A DNA stretch of 64,000 bases from Calvatia gigantea (taxonomy: Eukaryota > Basidiomycota > Agaricomycetes > Agaricales > Lycoperdaceae). The DNA is taken from the NCBI GenBank assembly GCA_025093985.1, contig JACAAK010000006.1, positions 558,001 through 622,000 of the forward strand, given 5' to 3'. Below, piece by piece: positions 49,685-59,477 of the stretch. The position numbers and the translations under genes were made by a program. Below the pieces are notes generated by a model, which was not told the origin of the DNA, searched no databases, and worked only from the letters and a program-made list of their open reading frames with translations. Positions within the stretch are counted from its first letter, which is position 1; every line of letters begins with the position of its first letter.

Positions 49685-50524
49685 ACCCACTGCTTGGCCA
49701 GTTTCACTCCACTGTATGTGGTTTGGTCCGGTTGCGTGTGGTGGTGTGTATGATCGCTAGGACATCAATACTCAGTACTCAGTACTCAGTGGGGAGGCCA
49801 GGCGGACGTTAACTTAAACTATTATGTTCCCGGAATAGTTCTAGGCTTCAGCGTCGTTTAGACTTATGGGCAATCGTCTTTTGATAAGAGTGGCGCACCT
49901 CGCGACGATAGGAGCGAGGTGCAATTTCTTGGGCCACGCGTGACGTGTCACAGGCATCACACTACGAGGCGTGCCGCCGACCTCAGACCTATCTACTTCT
50001 AACTTAGGCCATGCCCTCGAAGAGGGCGTCGTAGGCCAGACTTAAATTCTCTTTCTTTCTATCTTTTCCACCTCGAACAAAAACCTCTCGAAACGACCGA
50101 ACTCTCGCACTAAGCTGCAATCGCACGACGAGTCGACGAGAGCCACCCACGGAACAACGGCCAGTTCCGGCTCCAAAAAGCAAAAGACGACGACCGAGGA
50201 CGCGAACGACACAAACCGGATGAACCACAAACCGACCACTCACAAGAACCGAAAAAGACCACAGAGTCTGCTCGTTCGCTTGCTCGCTCATTCGCAACAG
50301 ATCCACACTCAACACGACGCTGCGAACGAACCTCAGGCGAAATCCATTCGGAACTCCGGAGGATACACGACGCGAACCATCTGGGTCCACCGGCCATACT
50401 CCTGAAGGTCCCGTACTCCAATATGAGCCTCCTCCCAATCGCGCGGGCGTATTGCCCAACATTTACTGTCATTGATAATACATTGACATGGGCATAATAT
50501 CCGGATTAACACTCCACGGTTAAA
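49685..50524. other. Unassigned DNA left of the tandem repeat
   Basis: A 152-codon minus-strand frame (50004-50462) and an overlapping one in another frame cover a CG-richer patch rich in Arg/Ser/Val codons on both strands. No motif was recognised. Probably non-coding or old repeat DNA. Confidence 0.35.
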
Positions 50525-50880
50525 TGATTATAGGATGTAAACCCAGATTAAACCTCCCCATTATGATTATAGGGTGAAAACCCAGATTAAACATTACGAT
50601 TATAGGGTGTAAACCCAGATTAAACATTACGATTATAGGGTGTAAACCCAGATTAAAACCCCTCGATTACATGATTACAAGGGCGTTAAGAACTAAGATT
50701 ATAACCTCCCGATTACATGATTACAAGGGTGTAAAACCCCAGATTGAGACCCATCCCGACTACACAATTATGAGGGTGTAAAACCTCAGATTGAGACCCA
50801 TCCCGACTACACAATTATGAGGGTGTAAAATGCCCAGAGTAAACCCCTAATTACATTAATTATAAGGGTGTAAACCCAGC
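50525..50880. repeat. Degenerate tandem repeat (minisatellite), about 9 units of 33-48 bp
   Basis: The core GATTATAGGGTGTAAACCCA, or a close variant, recurs at about 50525, 50565, 50598, 50631, 50673, 50719, 50766, 50814 and 50858. Units at 50565, 50598 and 50631 are almost identical with a 33-bp period. Those from 50719 on have a longer 47-48 bp period with GAGACCCATCCCGACTACAC between the cores. Each core contains the inverted element GGGTnTAAACCC, so every unit could form a short hairpin. No coding frame runs through it. Confidence 0.85.
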
Positions 50881-52135
50881 CCTCCTGTTCGCCAAGATTC
50901 TCGAGCATCGCTGATGGCTCCAAAGGACCAAAGGACGCCACACTGATGTCCCATGACACCCGTCGAAATGTTCGCAATGGCATCCCCAACTGGCAGGGCA
51001 GGAACATCTCACCACTGGATCCGACAAGAGTAGTTACCATCGCCTGCAGGCGCACCAATCCCCTTCATGACTTCTTGATGAGGCAGTCACGCAGGGGCCG
51101 TGCAACTCAAACTCCCAGATTGAAATGACTACACAAGGGAAAGACCCGTTCAAATCTAATTAATGTTGCTGTGAATTGAACAAGAAACAACACCTCATTA
51201 TGACTTCATGGTGTCAAACCGTAACGAAGAGACACTTTGTTGTGAATCCGCAATGTCGAAGCGTAATGAGGTGGGGTGTCTTCGGATCATCAAAGTTCTT
51301 GTCCGGAACTATATATATCGGGATAGTGATATTCTCAACGAAATCGAAGATCACATATACTGTATCAGACCAAGTCTATTATAGAACATATAAGGAGTAT
51401 ACAACAAATGGATCATCAACATGTTCATCCAATTTCATAGTGTCAAGATTCAAGTTTAACAGCATCCTTGTCATCGTGACTTGTTGGGAGACACCCCGGC
51501 ATCTGAACCTCAGCTTTTATCACAGCCGAGGCCTGATTGTGTAATACTAGATTATCCATTATACACTCCCTCTCTTGATATGGATACCTAACACTACTAA
51601 AACACAAAGATAACAGATATAGCAACCAGGCATTAATAACAGAACGGACAGAGCCAACCGCTTTTGGGGGCTAGCCATCGCGCCACCAGGGGCAACGCGA
51701 CGGCTGTGCGGTTGGTGGGCGACCCGTCTGCGTTCCCCCTTCGGCTCACAACCATGGCCATCAGGGACCTTTTCCGGCTCCCGATCGGCCATCCCCCAAA
51801 ACCATGCGCAGCGTCCACTACTAATTACCTTAGCCTCCTCCGTCATAAGGCAGCACAAGACATTGGGCAAGGACTGTATAATAGTTTGACCGTTGTGCAC
51901 CCGAGGCACTCGCCAGGGTGAAGTTGCTTGTCCCAGGCTACTTCCCCCCAAATCTGGAGGTCGCACCCCATTAGTACGTGGACTAGAATACATTCCTCTT
52001 GGTACTTGGTACTTCACGTGCAACTTGCTCTGGCACGTTTTGGGCAGGATGAGTTTGGACTCTTTGTCAGAGGGTTCGGCCAACACATACCTTAATAAGT
52101 TGGACAATACACCCTGCTTATGTGTTTTGATCAAC
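50881..52135. other. 1.25 kb between the repeat and tRNA, no gene recognised
   Basis: A 191-codon minus-strand frame (51559-52134) covers half of the stretch, but its translation looks like a shadow: no domain and no splice context. It also runs up to the tRNA edge. A short plus frame (50946-51128, Arg-rich) was also noted. Nothing is called. Confidence 0.35.
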
Positions 52136-52214
52136 GCATTAATGGGGTAGTGGTAACCTGGGTCGTTGCCAATTCTATCTCGACCCGCCGGGGGTTCGAT
52201 TCCCCCTTAATGCA
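52136..52214 (+). tRNA. tRNA-Gly (anticodon GCC) with an 8-nt intron
   Basis: The full cloverleaf can be drawn. The acceptor stem GCATTAA pairs with TTAATGC. The D-arm is GGGT/ACCT around AGTGGTA. The anticodon stem GGTCG pairs with CGACC. The T-arm GGGGG/CCCCC closes a TTCGATT loop, and the discriminator base is A. The anticodon loop region is 15 nt instead of 7 (TTGCCA + ATTCTATC + T), which fits anticodon GCC with an 8-nt intron at the canonical 37/38 position. Internal promoters are present: an A-box-like TGGGGTAGTGG and an exact B-box GGTTCGATTCC. A T5 run follows. Confidence 0.88.
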
Positions 52215-52234
52215 TCAACCTGTTCCCAGATTAG

Positions 52235-52239
52235 TTTTT
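52235..52239 (+). terminator. RNA polymerase III terminator (T5)
   Basis: TTTTT lies 21 bp after the end of the tRNA-Gly, as expected for a pol III stop. Confidence 0.7.
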
Positions 52240-53600
52240 CGTTACCACCATTGACTTACAATCCGTTTTGCCTTCCACGTCCCGGCCAATTTGGAAATTG
52301 CAATTGATATGATTGGAGAACCCCTTCGTGGTTGTCACGACGAATACTTTCGGGATTGCTATGAGGGTTCCTGACCAAAAAGTGGAGATACACTGCATCA
52401 ACAAATTAATATGAGGCAGGTCAAATCAAAATCCTACCAAATTCAAAAAGTGTGAAGTGCGTCATACTGAAAAATACACTTTTTGGATTTGATAAGATAC
52501 CAATGCGGCTGGCGTCACACTAACTCGCCTCCACAGTGGATATACCAGCAGCAAGACATCGTCACTATGGTGTCGCACCGCCGCCCAAAATTCTTCTGCC
52601 GGCGACATCCATCAATATCACGGTCCTTGACATGTTTGACAACTATGTACATAGTGACATTTAAATATGCGCCACAAAGCACACATATCTCACTTGAATG
52701 TATCTCTTTCCACGACCATTGTGTCAGCTGTATAGGCACTGTCCCCGAATCCTCGGACTCCATGGTTAAGACATAGTGCTTGGCGTGGCTCTGGTATTTC
52801 GGTCCCGCCTATATCCTCGGAAGGCGCACGCTCTCGGCCATCAGTCATTAATCATTAAGCACCACCCTCATGCTCCGCCTGCTGAACGTGAATGCTGCCA
52901 TCATATTATTACTACCTCTACCGAAAAAGAGTCAACTTGTACCGGTGTGTGCCAATGGGCGAGACAAGATGGCTGTGGCTTACCTTTTGGGGAAGACAGT
53001 TAAGCAGCATCGAGTGGGGCATCGCAGGCTCTCCGGGAGCTCGTAAAGCATTGCCAAATCGCACTTGCCATTGGCTCTAACCCTCCAGTAGCCGATGGCA
53101 TGCATGATCAAAAGGGTCGACTTTTCTTCCAACCCATTCTCCGTCAAGCACATTTCGTGGGCATCCATGATCCAACACATTCACCATCTCCATTCTACTT
53201 AGAAACACCACCTTTTATCTGGGACTGTGGTTAACTAGCCAAATTGTTCCGCCAGCATCTTACCGTATGCTGTTGGAAATCTACTTGGAGGATACCATAC
53301 ATGACCAGGCCTTCACCCTGATCCTAGTATAAATTTCGTACTACTTGTCAAAAATCTGTTTGTATACATGGACTAGTATCAAATCATATCCGCCTAATTC
53401 AACCCGAGTGGTTCCCGAATCAGATCCGCAATTTTCTGCTCAACACCCGCTGGGTTGCGACCCATATCACAAACATGGCGGTGGACGCGGAGGGCTTCCG
53501 GCTTCGCGTATGTCTGCATTTCGTCGTCAATGACTCCTTCGACAAAATTCTCGGTGGCACCTTTGGTAATGTCGTCATGAATATCCTGTGGAGAACCAAA
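52240..53600. other. 1.35 kb without recognised gene
   Basis: Short frames on both strands (for example 52483-52776 and 52776-53003 plus) show no motif or partner exons. Nothing is called. Confidence 0.4.
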
Positions 53601-53639
53601 GTGAGGTCTATGATATAGGCACCCAAATATCGCGCTGCC

Positions 53640-55400
53640 CCTGAGCTACACTAAGAAGTTGTCAGAAGGCGTTCGCGTTTGAGGGATTCCTCACGTACGC
53701 CGCTTAGTATTTCCGATAGAGGAGTTTCATTGTGAAGACACCGATACCGACCCCGGCCACCACCGGTGCCAAAGCTGTGCCTGTGGCGCTTACCAGAGAC
53801 GCTAGATCCTGCGAAAGCCAGTCGTCCCTGATATGAACTCGGGGATAAGAAACTGGTTGATAGTTATAAAACACCGTCGCTCACTGATCATTCTCCAGAG
53901 AACCAGGGGAGAACTCTTCAACGAGTTCAATTGTTTTGGAGAAAAATCCAGGTGCGGACAAACAGCTGGAAATCTATAAGCCAAACGCAGGTTAGATAAC
54001 AGGGTTTGCAGACCTTGTCTGGATCATTGAAACTCCAGACCTGAACGATGTCCTGACATAGACGTGACAAACAGTCTATCAATCTGTGGTCCCGGAAGAA
54101 GGTGCTCTCGCCCAGATCCATCCAGTATTCTATGGCAGATGTCAGCGCGAGATACTTTGGACTAATAGGACTACATGCTTTTACAGCTTTCGTTAAACAG
54201 GGCCTTCAGTGAGTTAGTCGTTCTGCGAATACATAGCGAGAACATACCGGATAGATTCCTCAACCTTTTGGCGCGCACTAATTTGCTGCGCAGCCACCCA
54301 TGGAACCCACAGCTTCCCTTCAATCCCATGCACTCCGCCGAGTGATATCCGTCAAATCACGAAGTGTCTCAAGACGTTCTACATATGGTGGAATTACTTC
54401 AGGAACACTTTCTATCAGAAGGCGAAAGAGGGCGAACCAAGTTTGGTTGAGATTCCAACGCATCGCATTTACTTCTGCGAGAAAACGCTCTTAACACGCT
54501 CTTTGAAATCTTCTTCTGCAGCTTCTTGCGATGTCTCCTTAGCTACAGGTTTCTGGGATCCAGGTTTTTAGGCCTTCAAGAAGTGTTCCCTCACGAGGAT
54601 GTCGAATTTCGTGAAGACGACGAATATGGGGATTTCCACTTTTGAACGTGTCCGTAAATATTTGTGAAAAGATAGCGATTTAGATGGCTCCTACATTTCC
54701 TTGCGAGGGAAAAGAGGGTTTCATCCCCTGTTTGCTCTACCCTCGACCCAGTCCTCGGAGTCTCTATGCATGGCCTTTGGTCAATATGGTCCAGTGTTAG
54801 GTTGAGAAATAGCGAGATTGTAGGACGCGTTACCAGATCACATGGATCTGATCCTTGAAGCTTGAAGCTTGAGCGCTGAGCTTTGCATTCGCGCCCCGAA
54901 AGAAGAAACCTCTCTACGATCTCCAGTTGCCCGTGTCTCCGGGCTCGAAGCCTTGGCTATCATGAAGGATGAAACGCGGATCTTCGTCCGAAGTGTACGG
55001 AGTTTCCACGTTGGCTTTTCCAGCGCGGTTGTGTGCGATGCCCTTGTATGCTCTGCGTTAAGAGCCATAAAAACCAGAAATCGCCAAACCACGACGCACT
55101 TTTAAATTCATATTGAAGACACAGTTGATGAACAATATGATGACTTCCCAACGCCACTCTGAACAGCTGTCAATGCCGGACACTAGCTGGTAGCTAAAGT
55201 TACAACCTTCCAACAACGAGGATCCGAAACTGTATATATCCAGGTTAAGATCCAGGGTAATCGCAAGGGATCGGATCAGAAAATACGCACTGCGGGCATA
55301 TAGCAAGTCTTTCCTCAACCGTCAATGGTAGATTGGAGGTGGTCGCAGGCATGGTTGACCAAAAGGTGAGAGGAGGGAGACATGAAGCATCAAATTGTCG
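53640..55400 (-). pseudogene. P-loop GTPase family (basidiomycete G-domain protein) pseudogene
   Basis: This is a relative of the gene at 58340-59477 on the other strand. Reading right to left: QFRILVVGR (about 55208-55235) is the beta-strand before the P-loop, but the GxxxxGKT residues do not follow. Next come RFILHDSQGFEPGDTG (about 54920-54970, the G3-like DSxGF) and VEIPIFVVFTKFDIL (about 54600-54645, G4 TKFD). WNLNQTWFALFRLLIESVPE and RLETLRDLTDITRRSAWD then end at an in-frame TGA (54320-54322). A frameshift follows before WVAAQQISARQKVEESIR. The C-terminus GESTFFRDHRLIDCLSRLCQ and a Gly/Val-rich tail segment (about 53700-53790) are recognisable. The lost P-loop, the stop and at least two frameshifts mean it is not functional. 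Confidence 0.75.
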
Positions 55401-56050
55401 CTGAAGACGAACGTTACAGCGCGCCAAATGACTTCTTAATCTCACCCCCTCGAGGCGGCTTCCTGGCCAGATCTGAGGCCTGAGGCCTGACCTCCTGACC
55501 TCAGGCGTCCTCGAACCTCCGGTAGGTGACGTCCCAGCACTTCCATGCTTCGATCTGCAACGTGTAGGTCTCGTTTGCGGCTAGCTAGTGAAGATAGAGA
55601 GCAAATATAGCAAGGTCACACGGCGTGACGGCGAAGGTTGACGTTAAACGTTGAAACGTTGAATGTTGACGTTGAGCAGGCTGGCACCAGCCTCTGTACC
55701 TCGCTCTGGTTTTTGGTCTATCTCGCTCACTTGGCGGCTCACCATCAGATTCTAGACCTGCTGGCTCTCCTCTCACCCCGCTCTCGTTCTGCCCTGGTTC
55801 CGCTCTCGTGCTCTCCGCCCGCCCGCCCGTTCTGTTCTCGTTCTTATTCTCGTGTCCATTGCCCTCCCTACTCCTGCTGCCGTTTTCGCAGCCGCTGCCC
55901 CCCCCCCCCTTCCTTTCGCCCCCCCGTTCTTGCGCATTGACCTCCCCTCTTCTTGTGTCATTCTTGTCCTGCACACGCCAGCCTCCCCGCTTCCTCTATC
56001 CTTATTCTTGTTTTCGTATACGTTGACTAAGTCCCAGCATCCCTCTGGCG
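55401..56050. other. Pyrimidine-rich low-complexity stretch
   Basis: On the plus strand 55700-56020 is dominated by CT-rich runs (CTCTCGTTCTG-type repeats and a C12 run near 55898-55909). It opens long but compositionally trivial frames on both strands (Pro/Ser-rich plus, Arg/Gly-rich minus). I read it as non-coding low-complexity DNA. Confidence 0.55.
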
Positions 56051-57900
56051 GGAGGTGGTGAATTTTCAGGCAGGTTTAAAATGGGAAGAATTTGAGTCAA
56101 ATGGTGAGAATCGAGAGGTTCAGATACGAGAGCAGTCATTTCGAAGACCTGGCCTTCGAAAGTGCGATGGTCGGAGGATAAGGTACTTGCGTTCGTGGGA
56201 CCCATTACTACGTTTTTATACTACATCAGGGTTATAATTTGTAGTGGCTATTGCGCAGAGAGAGAATGAGCTAGATAGAATTGCGGAATGATTAATAAAA
56301 TAGGAACAATGATGAAGCTCCCTTCCTAAGTTTTTTACAAGGGGGTGGAATTCATCTTAGTCTCAGGAAATCGGATACATAAACAGTTCCTAGTACAGCA
56401 TCGCATGAAGTATAGTGGATCAGGTCTAACACCAGAAGCGCGTCCGGCAGAACCCATCATAAACCCCTCCACCTTCTCCCCATCGCCACCTATTCATTAT
56501 CAGAGCCACGAACCAAAAATTTCCTCTTGGTATATCTTCTTTCCTTTAACCAGATCGATCGCTTGGAACTCTCGATAATGTTGCAACTCGTAGTTGATTT
56601 CCTGGTACCAACGCCGTGTCCAACGCGATATACGGTTGACTCAACTTGTTCACCGGATCCGTCGCGAAGGAGAGACTTGATCCAAGAACCAAGAAGCTAA
56701 GCCACGGTAGTATGGTAGAATCATGTTTGCTTGCTGGCGCCGCTTGATCATCTTTTGCCATGGCCCAGTTTGTGGGAGCTCCATATCGGTGCAGAGGGCT
56801 TCACCGGTTTGAATTCAGTTATGCCAAGCGTTTAGAACGAAGGTTGAACTCAACCGTCGGAGCGATGAGGGTGACTTCAGGCCCAAAATGCAAGACGGCC
56901 ATTAGGTATGAAGGTAGGGTTGGTCACCGCTCTGCTGATACAGTAGACGATGGGCAAGGGCGTATCCTTCGTCGCCACGACTCGCCCTAAGTAGCAAGAC
57001 ACATGGGGGTCGGCCAGCGGCGTCGTGAATGGTGGTGGACCTTCCCTGTGTGACAAAACTTGTTGTCCAGCAGGTAGAAATGGATGTGACGTATTACGAC
57101 ACGTGGGACGAACGACATAATCTGGTTTTGCAGTGGACAACGGAGGGCAGGGTAGGGAAATGTGTCTGGGGATGGGTGCCTGAGGAAGAGATACACGAGC
57201 TATCCGAGGAGAAAGAGGGGGGATTTGTGTGTAAGATGTCTCTGAAGCGGTGGGCAGGGTGATGAGATGTGGAAACCTTGAGAGGGAATGCGGAGGAAGT
57301 CCCGAGTAAAAGTTGGCGGTCCGGAGGGTTATTCGCCAAGCACTAGGGATCAGGGAAAGTTGGCAAAAATATGAGAAGCCGATATTCATAAGCCCCAACG
57401 GGTATATCATCCAAACCAATTGCCATAGCATCCTATGTAACAACTTCCTAGAAGCGGGCGGTAATAGAGCACCACCGGGGGTAACACTAGCTGAGCGAGA
57501 AGTATGAGCACAGTTGGATTGGTTGGCGTTCAGTGTTCGCCGCCACTCCTTGACTATGTCGCTGTTCGGCACGTTCTTGGAATTTGAATTTGGCGCCTGG
57601 GGGGACTTTATCGTGTGGAGGGACGACGATATGACCCATGACTTCGTCGACCAGGAGATGAAAAATAGCGTTGACAGGCATTGGAAGGGACGGCTGAGCT
57701 GGAAGGGAGGCGCTCGTTCAAACGATCAACTTGAGTGTATTTTGATTGGCCGCAAGTTTCCGCTCGAAACCTTCACACAAGCCTGACGCTAGTGCTGCGA
57801 CCACACTTCAAAAGCTTTATCACCGGTGGGTGCCTTCGACAATTTCATGGGTGGTCGCATGGTTAGCGTCGTAAATAGGGACGTGATGAAGAAACCAACA
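56051..57900. other. 1.85 kb with no secure gene
   Basis: Plus-strand pieces around 57079-57262 (DERHNLVLQWTTEGRVGKCV) and 57556-57786 (EFGAWGDFIVWRDDDMTHDF) have protein-like composition and could be exons of one gene. I could not join them or recognise a family. The 231-codon minus frame opposite (56877-57572) is Pro/Ser/Leu-rich and looks like their shadow. Confidence 0.3.
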
Positions 57901-57929
57901 CGAGGTCTGGCCACACGACGGGATCAGCA

Positions 57930-58160
57930 TGAGGCGTTGGCATTCGAAGGATTCTTCACTCACATCTCTGGATATGTCCGAAAACGAAATTGAGCGTGAG
58001 GACGCCGATGCCTGGTCCGCCTACCATCTGTGCTATGCAACCTTGATACCTTGAGGTCGTTCTTGATACACACCACACTCGAACTCGACGCCTTTGTAAC
58101 CAATACCCAATCCGGAGCATAAATGTCGCCGCCGCGGCTGACTGGATATAGGACACTTAC
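57930..58160 (-). pseudogene. 3' fragment of another GTPase-family copy
   Basis: The minus-strand reading ending in the segment MVGGPGIGVLTLNFVFGHIQ (about 57963-58030) corresponds to the C-terminal Gly/Val-rich segment of the pseudogene at 53640-55400. The two loci also match as DNA: GAAGGATTCTTCACTCAC near 57945 against GAGGGATTCCTCACGTAC near 53680, followed by parallel sequence for about 100 bp. The rest of the gene is not found upstream on this strand; instead the plus-strand GTPase gene begins about 180 bp away. Confidence 0.55.
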
Positions 58161-58339
58161 TTGTAATTATAGCAAAGATGGAAGTAGTGTGCCACCTTGT
58201 GCCACTCACGAACGTAAACCCTGCTGTCACATTGTCACCGGATCCTGCCGGTGATTGCTTCCCCATATCACATATCAGGGCAACGTTATCGTCAGAAGAA
58301 TCGACACCACCCCCACTTACTCTCACACCGAGTGTTGAC

Positions 58340-59477
58340 ATGACCGACATACCGAGCGTTCTCCAAGTCCGAGAGAAATATCGTCACTTTCGTATTCTCG
58401 TGATCGGTAGGGCCAATGCGGGCAAGACAACACTCTTGAAACGAGTTTGTAACACGACAGAAGAGCCTTCCATTTACGACGAAAATAACAAAAACTTGGT
58501 GCGCCTTATGTATTTGGCTCTTCGGAAGACATCTACTGAGGCCCCAGCAATGAGAACAGTTGGAGCCGACCGATGGGGTGACTGACTTTTACTTTTATTG
58601 ATCGAGATCGACGCTCTGACACCAATCATGCCCAGCGTGGAATCCATGACATTCGTCGCGGGTTCGGCTTCCAGAGCAACCCGGGTTTCATTTTTCACGA
58701 TTCCCCTGGATTCGAGGCCGGAGACGACCGTCAGCTCAAGGAGGTCCAATCTTTTATCGCCGAACGTGCAAAAGCCACTGAAGTTGCAGACCAACTTCAT
58801 GCCATTTGGCAAGTTTTCCCCTTCCCCTCAATTCACATCGCTTACGCGCGGCTAGGTTCTGTTTCATACCAGACTCATCCAGGCCTCTGCTCGAACTAGA
58901 ACAGAGATTCTTCAACGAGGCACGAGCCGGAAATGGTCAGTGTGCCCGATGTCGTCCCTGTCCCTCGCTCATGAGTAGCCCTTCCAGTTCCAGTGGTTGC
59001 CATTTTTACGAAATTCGATGATTTGATATCTCAAGTCTATGATATGGAGTTGGAATGGGAAGCGAACCGCCAAGCTGCAGAACGCGAGCTGCAAGACAAG
59101 TTTCAAAAACCGCTGTCCGAGTACAAGTTCCCACCGCGGGCATACGTACGCATGGAGGGCACGTTGAATTTATCTTTTGGTGACGGCCGTTAGCTGTCTG
59201 ATTCGACTCACATCTAGATTTAAACGAGGATAATAGTGATCATCAGAGCCAGGTGAATGAACTAACGAAGAAAACAGCAGATTCCCTTGACGACCCTGCA
59301 CTCCAAATGTTATTCGTTTTGGTTCAGCAGAATAATTTAGAGTTATGCATTACTTATGCAGTGGAATGGTATGTATTCGTAGGACTCATGTGCTGGATCA
59401 CTACTGACATCTCAATCAGTTTACCCAAGATTTTGAGGGGTTACGACTTGGTTCATACAACCCTCATTCAAGGCTGA
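58340..59477 (+). CDS. P-loop GTPase-domain protein (basidiomycete G-domain family)
   Basis: This is a predicted GTP-binding protein of a multigene family common in Agaricomycetes; its function is unknown. The start MTDIPSVLQVREKYRHFRI at 58340 leads into the P-loop VIGRANAGKTTLLKRV (about 58400-58450). Splicing gives NLLEPTDG / RGIHDIRRGFGFQSNPGFIF HDSPGFEAGDD (G3-like DSPG), then HAIWFCFIPDSSRPLLELEQ, VVAIFTKFDDL (G4 TKFD), and PPRAYVRMEDLNED / KKTADSLDDPALQMLFVLVQ QNN. It ends LPKILRGYDLVHTTLIQG with TGA at 59475-59477. It lacks the further C-terminal part and Gly/Val-rich segment seen in the related pseudogene at 53640-55400, so it may be truncated. One intron (about 59159-59217) seems to need a GC donor. 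An upstream in-frame Met at 58178 is an alternative start. Confidence 0.72.

Noticed and set aside
50004..50462. 152-codon minus-strand frame
   Set aside because: Arg/Ser/Val-rich, overlapped by equally long frames in other phases, with no domain or splice context.
50525..50880. Telomere-like repeat
   Set aside because: The GGG- and CCC-containing core is not TTAGGG and the period is 33-48 bp, so it is a minisatellite.
51559..52134. 191-codon minus-strand frame beside the tRNA
   Set aside because: It ends at the tRNA edge and shows no recognisable domain. A retroelement remnant was considered, but no reverse transcriptase or gag motif is visible.
55585..56061. Pro/Ser-rich plus-strand and Arg/Gly-rich minus-strand frames
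   Set aside because: They come from a CT-rich low-complexity stretch that leaves frames open on both strands.
56877..57572. 231-codon minus-strand frame
   Set aside because: Composition (Pro/Ser/Leu) and position suggest a shadow of protein-like plus-strand sequence; no motif.
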